Shown: positions 53,141 through 63,190 of the stretch, in pieces | Position numbering within the stretch: position 1 is the stretch's first letter | Layout: every line of letters begins with the position of its first letter | DNA from: Thalassotalea loyana | GTDB taxonomy: Bacteria; Pseudomonadota; Gammaproteobacteria; Enterobacterales; Alteromonadaceae | DNA: 64,000 bases | Reading direction: 5' to 3' | Assembly (NCBI RefSeq): GCF_030161435.1 | Contig: NZ_BSSV01000001.1 | Span: 124,001-188,000 of the forward strand | Program-made: the position numbers and the translations under genes | The notes under the pieces: model-generated | Told to the model about the DNA's origin: nothing | Seen by the model: the letters and a program-made list of their open reading frames with translations, nothing else | The model's database searches: none

Positions 53141-54076
53141 ATGTCCACTGAAATAAAATTACCGCCCGTTATTTGTTTAATGGGGCCAACAGCATCAGGT
53201 AAAACTGCATTAGCAATGGAGCTATATGATGCGTTGCCGTGTGAAATTATCAGTGTTGACTCTGCGCTCGTATTTAAAGGCATGGATATTGGTACTGCAA
53301 AGCCCACGTTGGCTGAACAAGGAAAATATCCTCACCGGTTAATCGATTTGATTGACCCAGCTGATAGTTACTCGGCGGCGGAGTTTTGTAAGGACGCTCT
53401 ACAAGCAATAGATGAAGTTCGTCAAAGTGGTCGGATTCCTTTATTGGTTGGAGGCACTATGATGTACTTTAAGAGTTTGATTGATGGAATATCACCACTA
53501 CCAGAAGCTGACCCGAATATAAGGCAGCAGATTGAGTTAGAGGCAAACGAAAAAGGCTGGGATGCTTTACACCAAGAATTAGCGATGATCGATCCAGAGT
53601 CGGCTGCTCGTATTCACCCCAATGACCCTCAACGTTTGACTCGTGCGCTTGAAGTGTTCCGAATCACCGGAAATACTTTGACACAATTAACTGCAATTAA
53701 AGGTCAACGTTTGGAAGGGGATGTTTTACAATTCGCGATTACGCCAAAAGAGCGTAAAACCTTGCACGAACGCATTGAGTTACGTTTCAATCAGATGATT
53801 GAGCAAGGATTTAAAGACGAAGTTATTAAATTGAAAGCTCGTAAAGATTTGCATGAAAATCTGCCATCGATTCGCTGTGTAGGCTACAGACAGATGTGGC
53901 AGCACCTAAATGGTGACTATGATTTTGATGAAATGATCTTTAAAGGGGTATGTGCCACTAGACAATTGGCTAAACGTCAATTAACTTGGTTGAGGGGATG
54001 GGATGGACTTACTTGGTTGGACATGGAAGATAACAACAATTTACAAGTAATTACATCGCAGATAAGCAAATTATAA
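53141..54076 (+). CDS. miaA: tRNA dimethylallyltransferase MiaA
   Basis: 311 residues. [21 protein letters not shown] (P-loop), [55 protein letters not shown] and [14 protein letters not shown] are family hallmarks. It transfers dimethylallyl to A37 of tRNAs reading UNN codons. It lies 6 bp after mutL and upstream of hfq, as in E. coli. Confidence 0.97.
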   Translation: MSTEIKLPPVICLMGPTASGKTALAMELYDALPCEIISVDSALVFKGMDIGTAKPTLAEQGKYPHRLIDLIDPADSYSAAEFCKDALQAIDEVRQSGRIPLLVGGTMMYFKSLIDGISPLPEADPNIRQQIELEANEKGWDALHQELAMIDPESAARIHPNDPQRLTRALEVFRITGNTLTQLTAIKGQRLEGDVLQFAITPKERKTLHERIELRFNQMIEQGFKDEVIKLKARKDLHENLPSIRCVGYRQMWQHLNGDYDFDEMIFKGVCATRQLAKRQLTWLRGWDGLTWLDMEDNNNLQVITSQISKL

Positions 54077-54085
54077 ACAATTGTG

Positions 54086-54091
54086 TATAAT
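54086..54091 (+). promoter_or_regulatory. Candidate -10 element (TATAAT) of an hfq promoter
   Basis: A perfect TATAAT lies 72 bp before the hfq ATG, in the 87-bp miaA-hfq gap. No good -35 hexamer is visible 16-18 bp upstream. Several promoters upstream of hfq are known in E. coli, so one here is reasonable. Confidence 0.4.
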
Positions 54092-54100
54092 GATTGTTAA

Positions 54101-54118
54101 CAGTAAGTTAACTTACTG
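54101..54118. repeat. Perfect 18-bp palindrome CAGTAAGTTAACTTACTG upstream of hfq
   Basis: Every position of the 18-mer is self-complementary with no spacer; it stands 10 bp past the TATAAT and 46 bp before the hfq start codon. It could be an operator or, in the mRNA, a stem. No named site matches. Confidence 0.6.
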
Positions 54119-54163
54119 AATTGAAAAATTTATTTTCACTAACAATAAGAAAAGGGGCCAATA

Positions 54164-54433
54164 ATGGCAAAGGTGCAATCTTTACAAGACCCATTTTTGA
54201 ATGCATTACGTCGTGACCGCATTCCAGTGGCAATTTACTTAGTAAACGGCATCAAGCTACAAGGTCAAGTCGAGTCTTTTGACCAATTTGTTATTTTATT
54301 AAAGAACACGGTAAGTCAAATGGTGTATAAGCACGCTATTTCGACGGTCGTACCGGCACGTGCTGTAAACACTAATCCTGCTCCAACTGGTAACCAAGGT
54401 GGCTATAACCAGCCAATGGACAATCAGGATTAA
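54164..54433 (+). CDS. hfq: RNA chaperone Hfq
   Basis: 89 residues. The Sm1 part [46 protein letters not shown] and the Sm2 core [14 protein letters not shown] are near-identical to other Hfq proteins, followed by a short flexible Asn/Gln/Gly tail. The RRDR rim arginine patch is present. The hexamer pairs small RNAs with mRNAs. AGGGG-type ribosome-binding site (AAAAGGGG) precedes the ATG. hflX begins 33 bp later. Confidence 0.98.
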   Translation: MAKVQSLQDPFLNALRRDRIPVAIYLVNGIKLQGQVESFDQFVILLKNTVSQMVYKHAISTVVPARAVNTNPAPTGNQGGYNQPMDNQD

Positions 54434-54466
54434 TGCTTGTAGTACCAACAATTAGGAGTACTTCAT

Positions 54467-55747
54467 TTGTTTGATCGTTATCAGGCAGGTGAGCAAGCAA
54501 TATTAGTTCATGTAGATTTTCCTGATGAAGGTAGTCGAGAAGATCTACAAGAATTTGAAATGTTAGTGTCATCATCAGGTGTTACGGCACTTGATGTGAT
54601 TACTGGCAAGCGAAACACCCCCCATAGCAAATACTTTGTCGGTTCAGGTAAGGTTGAAGAAATTGCGGAAGCAGTAAAACTACACAATGCTAATGTTGTG
54701 TTATTCAATCATAGTTTGAGCCCATCACAAGAGAAAAATGTTGAAGCAGTTTGTGAGTGTCGCGTTGTTGATCGCACAACACTCATTTTAGATATATTTG
54801 CTCAGCGAGCTCGTACCCACGAGGGTAAGTTGCAAGTTGAACTTGCTCAGTTAAGGCATATTAGCACACGTTTAATTAGAGGCTGGACCCACCTTGAGCG
54901 TCAAAAAGGTGGTATCGGGATGCGTGGTCCAGGTGAAACACAGCTTGAAACTGACCGTCGCCTTCTTCGTGAGCGTATGAACAGTATTCAAAAGCGCTTG
55001 GATAAAGTTGAGAAACAAAGGCAGCAAGGTAGACGATCTCGAACGAGAGCTGAGTTACCAACTGTATCGTTAGTCGGTTATACAAACGCCGGCAAATCAA
55101 CCTTGTTTAATACGATTACTCAGGCTGATGTTTATGCCGCTGACCAACTGTTTGCAACACTTGATCCGACTTTGCGTCGTATTGACGTAGAAGATGTTGG
55201 ACGCGTTATCTTAGCGGATACTGTGGGTTTTATTCGTCATTTACCACATGATTTAGTGGCTGCGTTTAAAGCAACATTAACGGAAACGAGAGAAGCACAA
55301 TTGTTACTTCATGTCGTCGATATTTCTGATGAAAGACGCCAAGAAAATATGGAACAAGTAGAAGATGTGCTTACCGAAATTGATGCTGGCGATGTCCCAC
55401 AATTATTAATTTGTAACAAAATAGATAACCTAAATGATATTGCGCCACGTATAGATAGAGATGAAAATGGTGTCCCTATTCGGGTGTGGTTATCTGCGAG
55501 AGCCAATCAAGGTATTGAGCTGCTTTATAAAGCGTTAGCAGAACGTTTAGGGATACAGATTGTACAGCACACATTAAGGATTCCGCCATCTGCAGGTAAG
55601 TTACGAGGTGAGTTTTACCAACTCAATTGTATAACGAAAGAGACCTACGATGAGCAAGGCAACTGTATTTTAGCAGTTAAGTTACCGGAAAAAGAGTGGA
55701 ATAGGATCGCAAAGACAGAAACGCTCGAACACTTTATTGAACATTAA
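54467..55747 (+). CDS. hflX: Ribosome-associated GTPase HflX
   Basis: 426 residues with a TTG start, supported by AGGAG 8 nt upstream and the conserved opening MFDRYQAGEQAILVHVDF. N-terminal HflX domain (NTPHSKYFVGSGKVEEI, VLFNHSLSPSQEKN) and a coiled region (LIRGWTHLERQKGGIGMRGPGETQLETDRR) precede the GTPase: LVGYTNAGKSTLFNTIT (G1), ADTVGFIRHLPHDLV (G3) and LICNKIDNL (G4). It splits stalled ribosomes under stress. Conserved position between hfq and hflK. Confidence 0.95.
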   Translation: MFDRYQAGEQAILVHVDFPDEGSREDLQEFEMLVSSSGVTALDVITGKRNTPHSKYFVGSGKVEEIAEAVKLHNANVVLFNHSLSPSQEKNVEAVCECRVVDRTTLILDIFAQRARTHEGKLQVELAQLRHISTRLIRGWTHLERQKGGIGMRGPGETQLETDRRLLRERMNSIQKRLDKVEKQRQQGRRSRTRAELPTVSLVGYTNAGKSTLFNTITQADVYAADQLFATLDPTLRRIDVEDVGRVILADTVGFIRHLPHDLVAAFKATLTETREAQLLLHVVDISDERRQENMEQVEDVLTEIDAGDVPQLLICNKIDNLNDIAPRIDRDENGVPIRVWLSARANQGIELLYKALAERLGIQIVQHTLRIPPSAGKLRGEFYQLNCITKETYDEQGNCILAVKLPEKEWNRIAKTETLEHFIEH

Positions 55748-55869
55748 TGGCAATGATATTTTTATTTTCATTGCTATAACAGCCTGATATATTGTTTTTT
55801 CTTCCTGTTTTGTCGAAAATGACAATATCATCAGCATAATAATTTTTTAGTTACTATTCGGAGAGCATC

Positions 55870-57012
55870 ATGGCTTGGAATGAACCGGGGAAAGACGATA
55901 AAGATCCCTGGAAAAATAAAGGTGGTAATAACCAGGGACCACCTGATTTAGATGATTTATTTAAAGACTTAGGTAATAAGTTTGGCGGTGTTTTTGGTGG
56001 CTCGGGTGGCTCATCAAGCAAATCAAATAATAGTTTCCCAAGCGCTGTCATTATATTAGCTATGTTAGTGGCAGTGGTTGTTTATGCTTATTCTTGTATC
56101 TATACCATTAAAGAAGCTGAACGTGGTGTTAAGTTACGTTTTGGTGAATATGTTGGATTAGTAGAGCCTGGTTTGAGCTGGAAGTGGACGTTCATTGAAA
56201 CGATCATCCCTGTTGATGTTCAAACAACTCGTGATTTACCGGCTGCTGGTTTCATGCTAACGCAAGATGAAAATGTTGTGCGTGTTGAAATGCAAGTTCA
56301 GTATCGTGTAGTTAACGCGCGTGATTACATCTTTAGCGTGACAAATGCTGATGATAGCTTAAGTGATGCGCTTGATAGTGCGCTACGCTATGTTGTTGGT
56401 CATGCGAATATGGATGATGTATTAACGAGTGGTCGTGAAGCTGTTCGTCAACAAGTTTGGGCAGAGCTTGACAGTATCATTGAAACCTACAACTTGGGTT
56501 TATTGGTGGTAGACGTTAACTTTAAAGATGCACGCCCACCTGAAGAAGTTAAAGATGCGTTTGATGATGCAATTGCAGCTCAAGCGGATGAAGAACGTTA
56601 CATTCAAGAAGCAGAAGCGTATGCATTAAGTATTGAGCCACGTGCACGTGGTCGTGTTAAGCGCTTGGAGCAAGAAGCATTAGCATACAAACAACAAACC
56701 GTTTTAGATGCAGAAGGTGCTGTAGCTCGATTTGATAAGCTACTCCCTGAATATCAAGCTGCTCCTGAAGTTACACGTCAACGCTTGTACATTAATACAA
56801 TGGAAAAAGTGTACAGCAATACTTCAAAAGTTATGGTTGATGTCGATGGTGGCAACAACATGATGTATTTACCACTTGATAAGATCATGACGCAACAGCA
56901 AAATGCGCCTCGCGTTATTCAGCAACCGGTGCAGTCGGTGCCGCAGTCAGTACCTAGTAAAGTGAATACTTCTACTGGTCGTAACGATCGTTTTAACAGT
57001 GGGAGAAACTAA
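55870..57012 (+). CDS. hflK: FtsH protease modulator HflK
   Basis: 380 residues. A Gly/Asn/Ser-rich cytoplasmic start (MAWNEPGKDDKDPWKN, then GGVFGGSGGSSSK) precedes one membrane helix (about 58-78) and an SPFH/band-7 domain: IKEAERGVKLRFGEYVGLVEPGLSWKW, FMLTQDENVVRVEMQVQYRV and VVDVNFKDARPPEEVKDAFDDAIAAQADEERYIQEAEAY. With HflC it forms the large cage around FtsH. hflC follows 3 bp later. Confidence 0.95.
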   Translation: MAWNEPGKDDKDPWKNKGGNNQGPPDLDDLFKDLGNKFGGVFGGSGGSSSKSNNSFPSAVIILAMLVAVVVYAYSCIYTIKEAERGVKLRFGEYVGLVEPGLSWKWTFIETIIPVDVQTTRDLPAAGFMLTQDENVVRVEMQVQYRVVNARDYIFSVTNADDSLSDALDSALRYVVGHANMDDVLTSGREAVRQQVWAELDSIIETYNLGLLVVDVNFKDARPPEEVKDAFDDAIAAQADEERYIQEAEAYALSIEPRARGRVKRLEQEALAYKQQTVLDAEGAVARFDKLLPEYQAAPEVTRQRLYINTMEKVYSNTSKVMVDVDGGNNMMYLPLDKIMTQQQNAPRVIQQPVQSVPQSVPSKVNTSTGRNDRFNSGRN

Positions 57013-57015
57013 GCA

Positions 57016-57897
57016 ATGAAGAACTTTTCTGTATTACTACTTGCTGTTGTTTTTGTTCTTGGTGTTTCTAGCGTTTTTGTTGTCGCAGAAGGCCAACGCG
57101 GTATTGTATTCCAATTCAAAAAAATTAAGCGTGATAGTGCCGGTGAGATGGTTGTGTATGAACCAGGCCTACACTTTAAAGTCCCGTTTATTGAATCAGT
57201 TAAAAAGCTTGATGCTCGTATTCAAACACTCGATGAAGCGCCAGATCGTTTTGTAACGGCAGAGAAAAAAGACTTGATGGTCGATTCTTACGTTAAATGG
57301 CGTATCGTAGACTTCTCTCGCTTTTATTTACGTACATCAGGTAACTTTGATAATGCATCGGCACTATTGAAGCAAAAAGTGAACAATGGTCTTCGTACTG
57401 AATTTGGTACACGCACTATCCAAGAAATTGTTTCTGGTGAACGTGACGACCTCATGGCAAAAGCACTAGAAAGTGCGGTAAGTAGCCGTGATGATCTAGG
57501 TATTGAAGTAGTTGATGTTCGAGTAAAAGCGATTAACTTACCGAATGAGGTGAGTAACTCAATATTTGAGCGTATGCGCGCAGAACGTAACGCGGTAGCA
57601 AAAGAGCATCGCTCGAAAGGTCAAGAGCAGTCTGAAGTTATTCGTGCAACCATTGATGCTAAAGTGACAGTTATGTTAGCCGACGCACAGAAGAGCGCTT
57701 TTGAAATTCGAGGTGAAGGTGATGCATTAGCAGCGAAAGTATACGCGGATGCATACAACAAAGACCCTGAGTTTTACAGCTTCTTCCGTAGCCTAGAGGC
57801 TTACGAAAAGAGCTTTAATAGCAAAAATGATATTATGGTTGTTAAACCAGACAGTGATTTCTTCCATTATTTGAAAGATACCGCTAAAGCGAAATAA
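57016..57897 (+). CDS. hflC: FtsH protease modulator HflC
   Basis: 293 residues. An N-terminal membrane helix (FSVLLLAVVFVLGVSSVFVV) leads into a band-7 domain (EGQRGIVFQFKKIKR, EPGLHFKVPFIESVKKLDARIQTLD, KKDLMVDSYVKWRIVDFSRFY, VVDVRVKAINLPNEVSNSIFERMRAERN). The C-terminus (YADAYNKDPEFYSFFRSLEAYEKSF) is diagnostic. It pairs with HflK. A terminator directly follows. Confidence 0.95.
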   Translation: MKNFSVLLLAVVFVLGVSSVFVVAEGQRGIVFQFKKIKRDSAGEMVVYEPGLHFKVPFIESVKKLDARIQTLDEAPDRFVTAEKKDLMVDSYVKWRIVDFSRFYLRTSGNFDNASALLKQKVNNGLRTEFGTRTIQEIVSGERDDLMAKALESAVSSRDDLGIEVVDVRVKAINLPNEVSNSIFERMRAERNAVAKEHRSKGQEQSEVIRATIDAKVTVMLADAQKSAFEIRGEGDALAAKVYADAYNKDPEFYSFFRSLEAYEKSFNSKNDIMVVKPDSDFFHYLKDTAKAK

Positions 57898-57910
57898 GCA
57901 ATATTTAAGA

Positions 57911-57936
57911 AGCCATGACAGTGTCATGGCTTTTTT
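57911..57936 (+). terminator. Rho-independent terminator after hflC
   Basis: AGCCATGAC, loop AGT, GTCATGGCT, then five more T. It lies 13 bp past the hflC stop and 20 bp upstream of the DUF2065 gene. Confidence 0.82.
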
Positions 57937-57956
57937 GTATCTGTGACATAGATGAT

Positions 57957-58145
57957 ATGACGATAGAACTTTTTATCACAGCTCTTGCATTCGCATTTAT
58001 TATTGAAGGCATTGTACCGGCATTGTTTCCCAATAAATGGCGTGCATATGTTGCAAGAATGGCCCAAGAGCCAACAACGACTATTCGAAATACCGGTGTA
58101 TTGATAATGGCAATCGGCGCAATCGTATTATGGCTGGTGAGCTGA
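57957..58145 (+). CDS. yjeT: DUF2065 small inner-membrane protein (YjeT)
   Basis: 62 residues from ATG 57957. Reading further upstream would run through the terminator stem and is rejected. MTIELFITALAFAFIIEGIVPALFPNKWRAYVARMAQ and the second hydrophobic segment (GVLIMAIGAIVLWLV) match YjeT/DUF2065, a two-helix membrane protein found between hflC and purA in gammaproteobacteria. Its function is unknown. Confidence 0.85.
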   Translation: MTIELFITALAFAFIIEGIVPALFPNKWRAYVARMAQEPTTTIRNTGVLIMAIGAIVLWLVS

Positions 58146-59724
<1,579 letters not shown>

Positions 59725-59746
59725 GCTAAAATTTATTATCGCACTG

Positions 59747-59774
59747 AAAAAGCCAGCTATATGCTGGCTTTTTT
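59747..59774 (+). terminator. Rho-independent terminator after purA
   Basis: AAAAGCCAGC, loop TATAT, GCTGGCTTTTTT. It lies 22 bp past the stop codon with a strong T-run. Confidence 0.86.
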
Positions 59775-60194
59775 GTATTCACGTCATATCAATTTTATAG
59801 AACATAGCAAAAAATTATAAATATATCTGCGTACATATTTATGTTAACTCGCCTCTATCTACAGTGCGTCATTAGTGAAAAATACGGCAGCGAATGTGCA
59901 AAAAAAAATCGTCGATCTCAGGCGAATATTCACTATTTGGTGTAAATCGTCGAAAAACGTCGTGAACTACGTTTTGAAAGTTTTTAAATTATTGGCTTGT
60001 TTGATAGCGAATATTTAACAAAATAATGTGAATTTTACGTAGAGCTGTTGCACTATTTTCTTGGTACTGGCAACTGGTAGGCTTTGTCAGCTCTTGAATT
60101 GCGAGAAAGCAATCACTTACCATATACATGTTTGGAAGTCTCGAGAAAACTTTCACCTTCATTTTTATCTACCGTTAGCATTTTAGGAAAAGCC
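59775..60194. other. 420-nt non-coding leader region upstream of the malic enzyme gene
   Basis: It has no convincing gene. It contains two exact 10-bp direct repeats AAATCGTCGA at 59906-59915 and 59944-59953, and the repeated core GCGAATATT near 59922 and 60007. A possible but poor sigma-54-like element, TGGCAACTGGTAGGCT, is at 60068-60083 (GG and GC correctly 10 nt apart, but the -12 box reads AGGC). An ORF extension of the malic enzyme up to 60084 exists but is not conserved in style. A regulated 5' leader is possible. Confidence 0.45.
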
Positions 60195-61436
60195 ATGACA
60201 GATATTCGTCAGCAAGCTCTGGATTATCATGAATACCCAACACCGGGCAAAATTAGCGTTGAATTAACAACACCTGCGGAAACATCGAAAGATTTATCGC
60301 TCGCCTATAGTCCAGGTGTCGCAGAGCCAGTGCGTGAAATAGCTGAAAATCCTGACGACGTATATAAGTACACAGGTAAAGGAAATACTGTAGCGGTTAT
60401 CTCAAATGGTACGGCTATCTTAGGATTAGGTAATTTAGGTCCTATGGCATCGAAACCTGTAATGGAAGGGAAGGCTCTTTTATTCAAGCGATTCGCAAAT
60501 ATCAATTCTTTTGACATTGAAGTCACTCACAATACGGTGGAAGAATTCATTTCTACGGTGGCGAATATTGCAGATAGTTTCGGTGGAATAAATCTAGAAG
60601 ACATTAAAGCGCCAGAATGTTTTCAGATTGAAAAAGCGCTAATCGAACGCTGTAAAGTGCCAGTTTTTCATGATGATCAGCATGGCACTGCGATAGTGAC
60701 TGCGGCAGGCATGATAAACGCGTTAGAGATTCAAGGTAAAAATATTCGTCATGCTAATATTGTTTGCATGGGCGCTGGAGCAGCGGCAATAGCTTGTATG
60801 GAGCTATTAATTAAATGTGGTGCTCAACGTGAAAGAATATATATGCTCGACACGAAAGGTGTCGTTCATACGCGTCGCGATGATTTGAATGAATATAAAA
60901 AGCTTTTTGCCAACAATACTGATAAACGCACATTGGAAGAAGCAATTGATGGTGCGGATGTCTTTGTTGGTGTCTCTGGACCAAACTTATTATCAGCTGA
61001 GCAATTAAAACTAATGGGCCCTAACCCTGTTGTTTTTGCCTGTTCGAACCCGGATCCTGAAATTAAGCCTGAGTTAGCTAAGTCAGCTCGCGATGATGTC
61101 ATTATTGCAACAGGCCGCTCTGATTACCCTAATCAGGTGAATAATGTTCTTTGTTTTCCATTTATTTTTAGAGGGGCACTAGACGTACGTGCAACGAAAA
61201 TAAACGACGAGATGAAGATCGCCGCAGTGAATGCTATTCGTGAGCTTGCTAAAGAGCCTGTACCAGAAGAAGTCTTAGCGGCAAGTGGTGAAGATTCACT
61301 GGTATTTGGCAAGGACTATATTATTCCTAAGCCAATGGACTCTCGCTTGTGTGCAAGAGTTGCTCGCGCGGTAGCAAGCGCTGCTGTTGAGTCTGGTGTT
61401 GCACAAATAGAGATGCCAGAGAACTATTTCTTATAA
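60195..61436 (+). CDS. maeB: Malic enzyme (oxaloacetate-decarboxylating), short form
   Basis: 413 residues from ATG 60195, with AGGA 10 nt upstream; a longer reading from 60084 adds 37 unlikely residues. QALDYHEYPTPGKISV, LSLAYSPGVAEP, GTAILGLGNLGPMASKPVMEGKA, VFHDDQHGTAIV and VCMGAGAAAIACMELL place it in the MaeB-type malic enzyme group. It lacks the phosphotransacetylase-like C-terminal domain of the 759-residue E. coli MaeB, ending after ENYFL. It converts malate to pyruvate with NAD(P)H. Cofactor preference cannot be read reliably. It is convergent with metJ across a strong terminator. Confidence 0.9.
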   Translation: MTDIRQQALDYHEYPTPGKISVELTTPAETSKDLSLAYSPGVAEPVREIAENPDDVYKYTGKGNTVAVISNGTAILGLGNLGPMASKPVMEGKALLFKRFANINSFDIEVTHNTVEEFISTVANIADSFGGINLEDIKAPECFQIEKALIERCKVPVFHDDQHGTAIVTAAGMINALEIQGKNIRHANIVCMGAGAAAIACMELLIKCGAQRERIYMLDTKGVVHTRRDDLNEYKKLFANNTDKRTLEEAIDGADVFVGVSGPNLLSAEQLKLMGPNPVVFACSNPDPEIKPELAKSARDDVIIATGRSDYPNQVNNVLCFPFIFRGALDVRATKINDEMKIAAVNAIRELAKEPVPEEVLAASGEDSLVFGKDYIIPKPMDSRLCARVARAVASAAVESGVAQIEMPENYFL

Positions 61437-61452
61437 ATGAAGTCCTGTGTAT

Positions 61453-61482
61453 AAAAAAAACGCGCCGTTTGGCGCGTTTTTT
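61453..61482. terminator. Bidirectional terminator between malic enzyme and metJ
   Basis: AAAAAACGCGCC, loop GTTT, GGCGCGTTTTTT. The symmetrical A and T runs suit both the rightward malic enzyme and the leftward metJ transcript. Confidence 0.88.
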
Positions 61483-61491
61483 ATATCGTTT

Positions 61492-61827
61492 CTATGATTC
61501 GGCTTCGTCATCTTCAAAGATAGAGAAGTCAGTAATCCCATTTTCTATTAGGACTTTTCTTACACTCTCAGGGATTTTTTCAGGGTTGTCTTTAGCTAAA
61601 TCTGCGTCATTTGGTAGCGGTTGACCGGTAAAAGCGTGAAGAAACGCTTCGCAAAGAAGTTCACTGTTGGTAGCGTGACGTAGGTTATTTACCTGGCGGC
61701 GCGTGCGTTCATCAGTTAATACTTTAAGGACTCGTAAAGGAATGGATACCGTTATTTTTTTTACTTGTTCGCTTTTTTTACCATGCTCGGCATATGGGTT
61801 TATATATTCGCCATTCCACTGCGCCAT
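61492..61827 (-). CDS. metJ: Methionine repressor MetJ
   Basis: 111 residues from ATG 61827, with GAGG 9 nt upstream; an upstream start at 61881 would add 18 residues not typical of Met[37 protein letters not shown] contains the ribbon strand (KKITVSIP) that contacts the operator. [32 protein letters not shown] is the conserved helical core. It represses methionine biosynthesis genes with S-adenosylmethionine as corepressor. The divergent metBL operon shares its promoter region and carries met boxes. Confidence 0.97.
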   Translation of the reverse strand: MAQWNGEYINPYAEHGKKSEQVKKITVSIPLRVLKVLTDERTRRQVNNLRHATNSELLCEAFLHAFTGQPLPNDADLAKDNPEKIPESVRKVLIENGITDFSIFEDDEAES

Positions 61828-61900
61828 GAAAATACCTCTAAAAGTTTTTAAACCATAAGAATTGTACTGGTTGTACAACAACAGTCAACTATGAATGTGT

Positions 61901-61924
61901 AGAAGGTTAGACGGCTAAAAATCG
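61901..61924. promoter_or_regulatory. Second MetJ operator candidate, near metJ
   Basis: Three 8-bp units in tandem against AGACGTCT: AGAAGGTT (5/8), AGACGGCT (7/8), AAAAATCG (4/8). It lies 74-97 bp upstream of the metJ start, so it could mediate autorepression. It is weaker than the metB-proximal site. Confidence 0.5.
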
Positions 61925-61949
61925 CTTGACCCAAAATATGTTTGCGTTT

Positions 61950-61973
61950 AGAGTTATAGACGTCTAAACGCCT
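61950..61973. promoter_or_regulatory. MetJ operator (tandem met boxes) of metBL
   Basis: Three contiguous 8-bp units: AGAGTTAT (5/8), AGACGTCT (8/8, 61958-61965), AAACGCCT (6/8). Tandem 8-bp boxes are the established MetJ binding layout. The site is 22-45 bp before the metB ATG. Confidence 0.8.
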
Positions 61974-61994
61974 ATTTGAATCTGGATATCAGTT

Positions 61995-63155
61995 ATGAGC
62001 AAACAACACATCGAAACACAAGCTGCGCGCGGTGGTATAAATATTGATAAGCACCATGGGGCAGTGGTTGCACCGTTACATTTATCCAGTACGTACTCAT
62101 TAAAAGGCTTTAATGAAAAGCGTGACTTCGATTATTCACGCACAGGAAACCCTACACGTGCGACATTTGGTCAAACAGTAGCTGAACTTGAAGAAGGCTC
62201 GACTGGTATCGTGACGAGTACAGGCATGTCTGCCGTTCATTTATTACTTCAACTTGTCAATGTTGGCGATAAGGTGCTCATTCCTCATGATTGTTACGGT
62301 GGAAGCTATCGCTTGTTTTCATTTTTGGCAAAGAAAGGCAATTTTGAATTAATTGTAGTCGACCAAAGCGATGATCTGGCGCTTGAGCAAGGTTTGTCGC
62401 AACAACCTAAATTAGTGTTAATTGAAACCCCAAGCAATCCGCTATTACGCATTGTCGATATCAAAAAAATTGCTTCACAAGCAAAGGCTAAAGGTGCACT
62501 TGTTGCGGTAGACAATACTTTTTTGTCGCCTGTTATTCAAAAGCCCCTATTACTGGGGGCGGATATTGTGTTCCACTCAACAACGAAATATTTAAATGGG
62601 CATAGTGATATTGTTGGCGGCGTGTTGGTGACCAAAGATGAGTCACTTGGCGAAGAGTTGGCATGGTGGGCGAACTGTATCGGTATTACTGGATCTCCAT
62701 TTGACAGTTATTTAGCGTTACGAGGTCTGAAAACATTACCTTTGCGCATTGCTCAACACCAAGAAAATGCCAAGGCTGTTGCACAATTTTTGGCAACTCA
62801 CTCTGCCATTGAAACTGTTTATTTTCCCGGCCTTGAAGATCACCCTCAGCATGACTTAGCAAAACAACAACAAAACGGCTTTGGCGCAATGTTAAGTTTT
62901 GAATTAAAAGGTGGTGTCGATGCTGTTAAGGCACTGTTTGCTAATGTTTCCTTGTTTACTTTAGCGCAATCGTTAGGTGGCGTTGAAAGCCTAATTAGCC
63001 ATCCATCAACAATGACGCATGCTGGCATGGACATTGAGGCGCAAAAAGCAGCTGGAATAAGCCAATCTTTAGTAAGAATTTCCGTCGGTATTGAACATAT
63101 TGATGATATTATTGCAGATCTGTCACATGCGTTAGCATGTAGTCAACAAGCCTAA
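61995..63155 (+). CDS. metB: Cystathionine gamma-synthase
   Basis: 386 residues, the usual length. ETQAARGGINIDKHHGAVVAPLHLSSTY, DYSRTGNPTRATFGQTVAELE, STGMSAVHLLLQL, PSNPLLRIVDI, VAVDNTFLSPVIQKPLLLGADIVFHSTTKYLNGHSDIVGG (PLP-binding Lys198) and SLGGVESLISHPSTMTHAGM identify the Cys/Met PLP enzyme family. It joins O-succinylhomoserine and cysteine. First gene of metBL, divergent from metJ and probably MetJ-repressed. Confidence 0.96.
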   Translation: MSKQHIETQAARGGINIDKHHGAVVAPLHLSSTYSLKGFNEKRDFDYSRTGNPTRATFGQTVAELEEGSTGIVTSTGMSAVHLLLQLVNVGDKVLIPHDCYGGSYRLFSFLAKKGNFELIVVDQSDDLALEQGLSQQPKLVLIETPSNPLLRIVDIKKIASQAKAKGALVAVDNTFLSPVIQKPLLLGADIVFHSTTKYLNGHSDIVGGVLVTKDESLGEELAWWANCIGITGSPFDSYLALRGLKTLPLRIAQHQENAKAVAQFLATHSAIETVYFPGLEDHPQHDLAKQQQNGFGAMLSFELKGGVDAVKALFANVSLFTLAQSLGGVESLISHPSTMTHAGMDIEAQKAAGISQSLVRISVGIEHIDDIIADLSHALACSQQA

Positions 63156-63190
63156 TTAAATTCAATAACCGATTTATTAGTTGAAAAAAC

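Noticed and set aside
55750-55774. Stem GCAATGA/TCATTGC just after hflX as terminator
   Set aside because: A 7-bp AT-rich stem with an 11-nt loop and no immediate T-run; too weak to call.
60068-60083. Sigma-54-like TGGCAACTGGTAGGCT before the malic enzyme gene
   Set aside because: Spacing is right but the -12 element reads AGGC rather than TTGC and the middle of the -24 box is poor; kept only as a remark in the leader entry.
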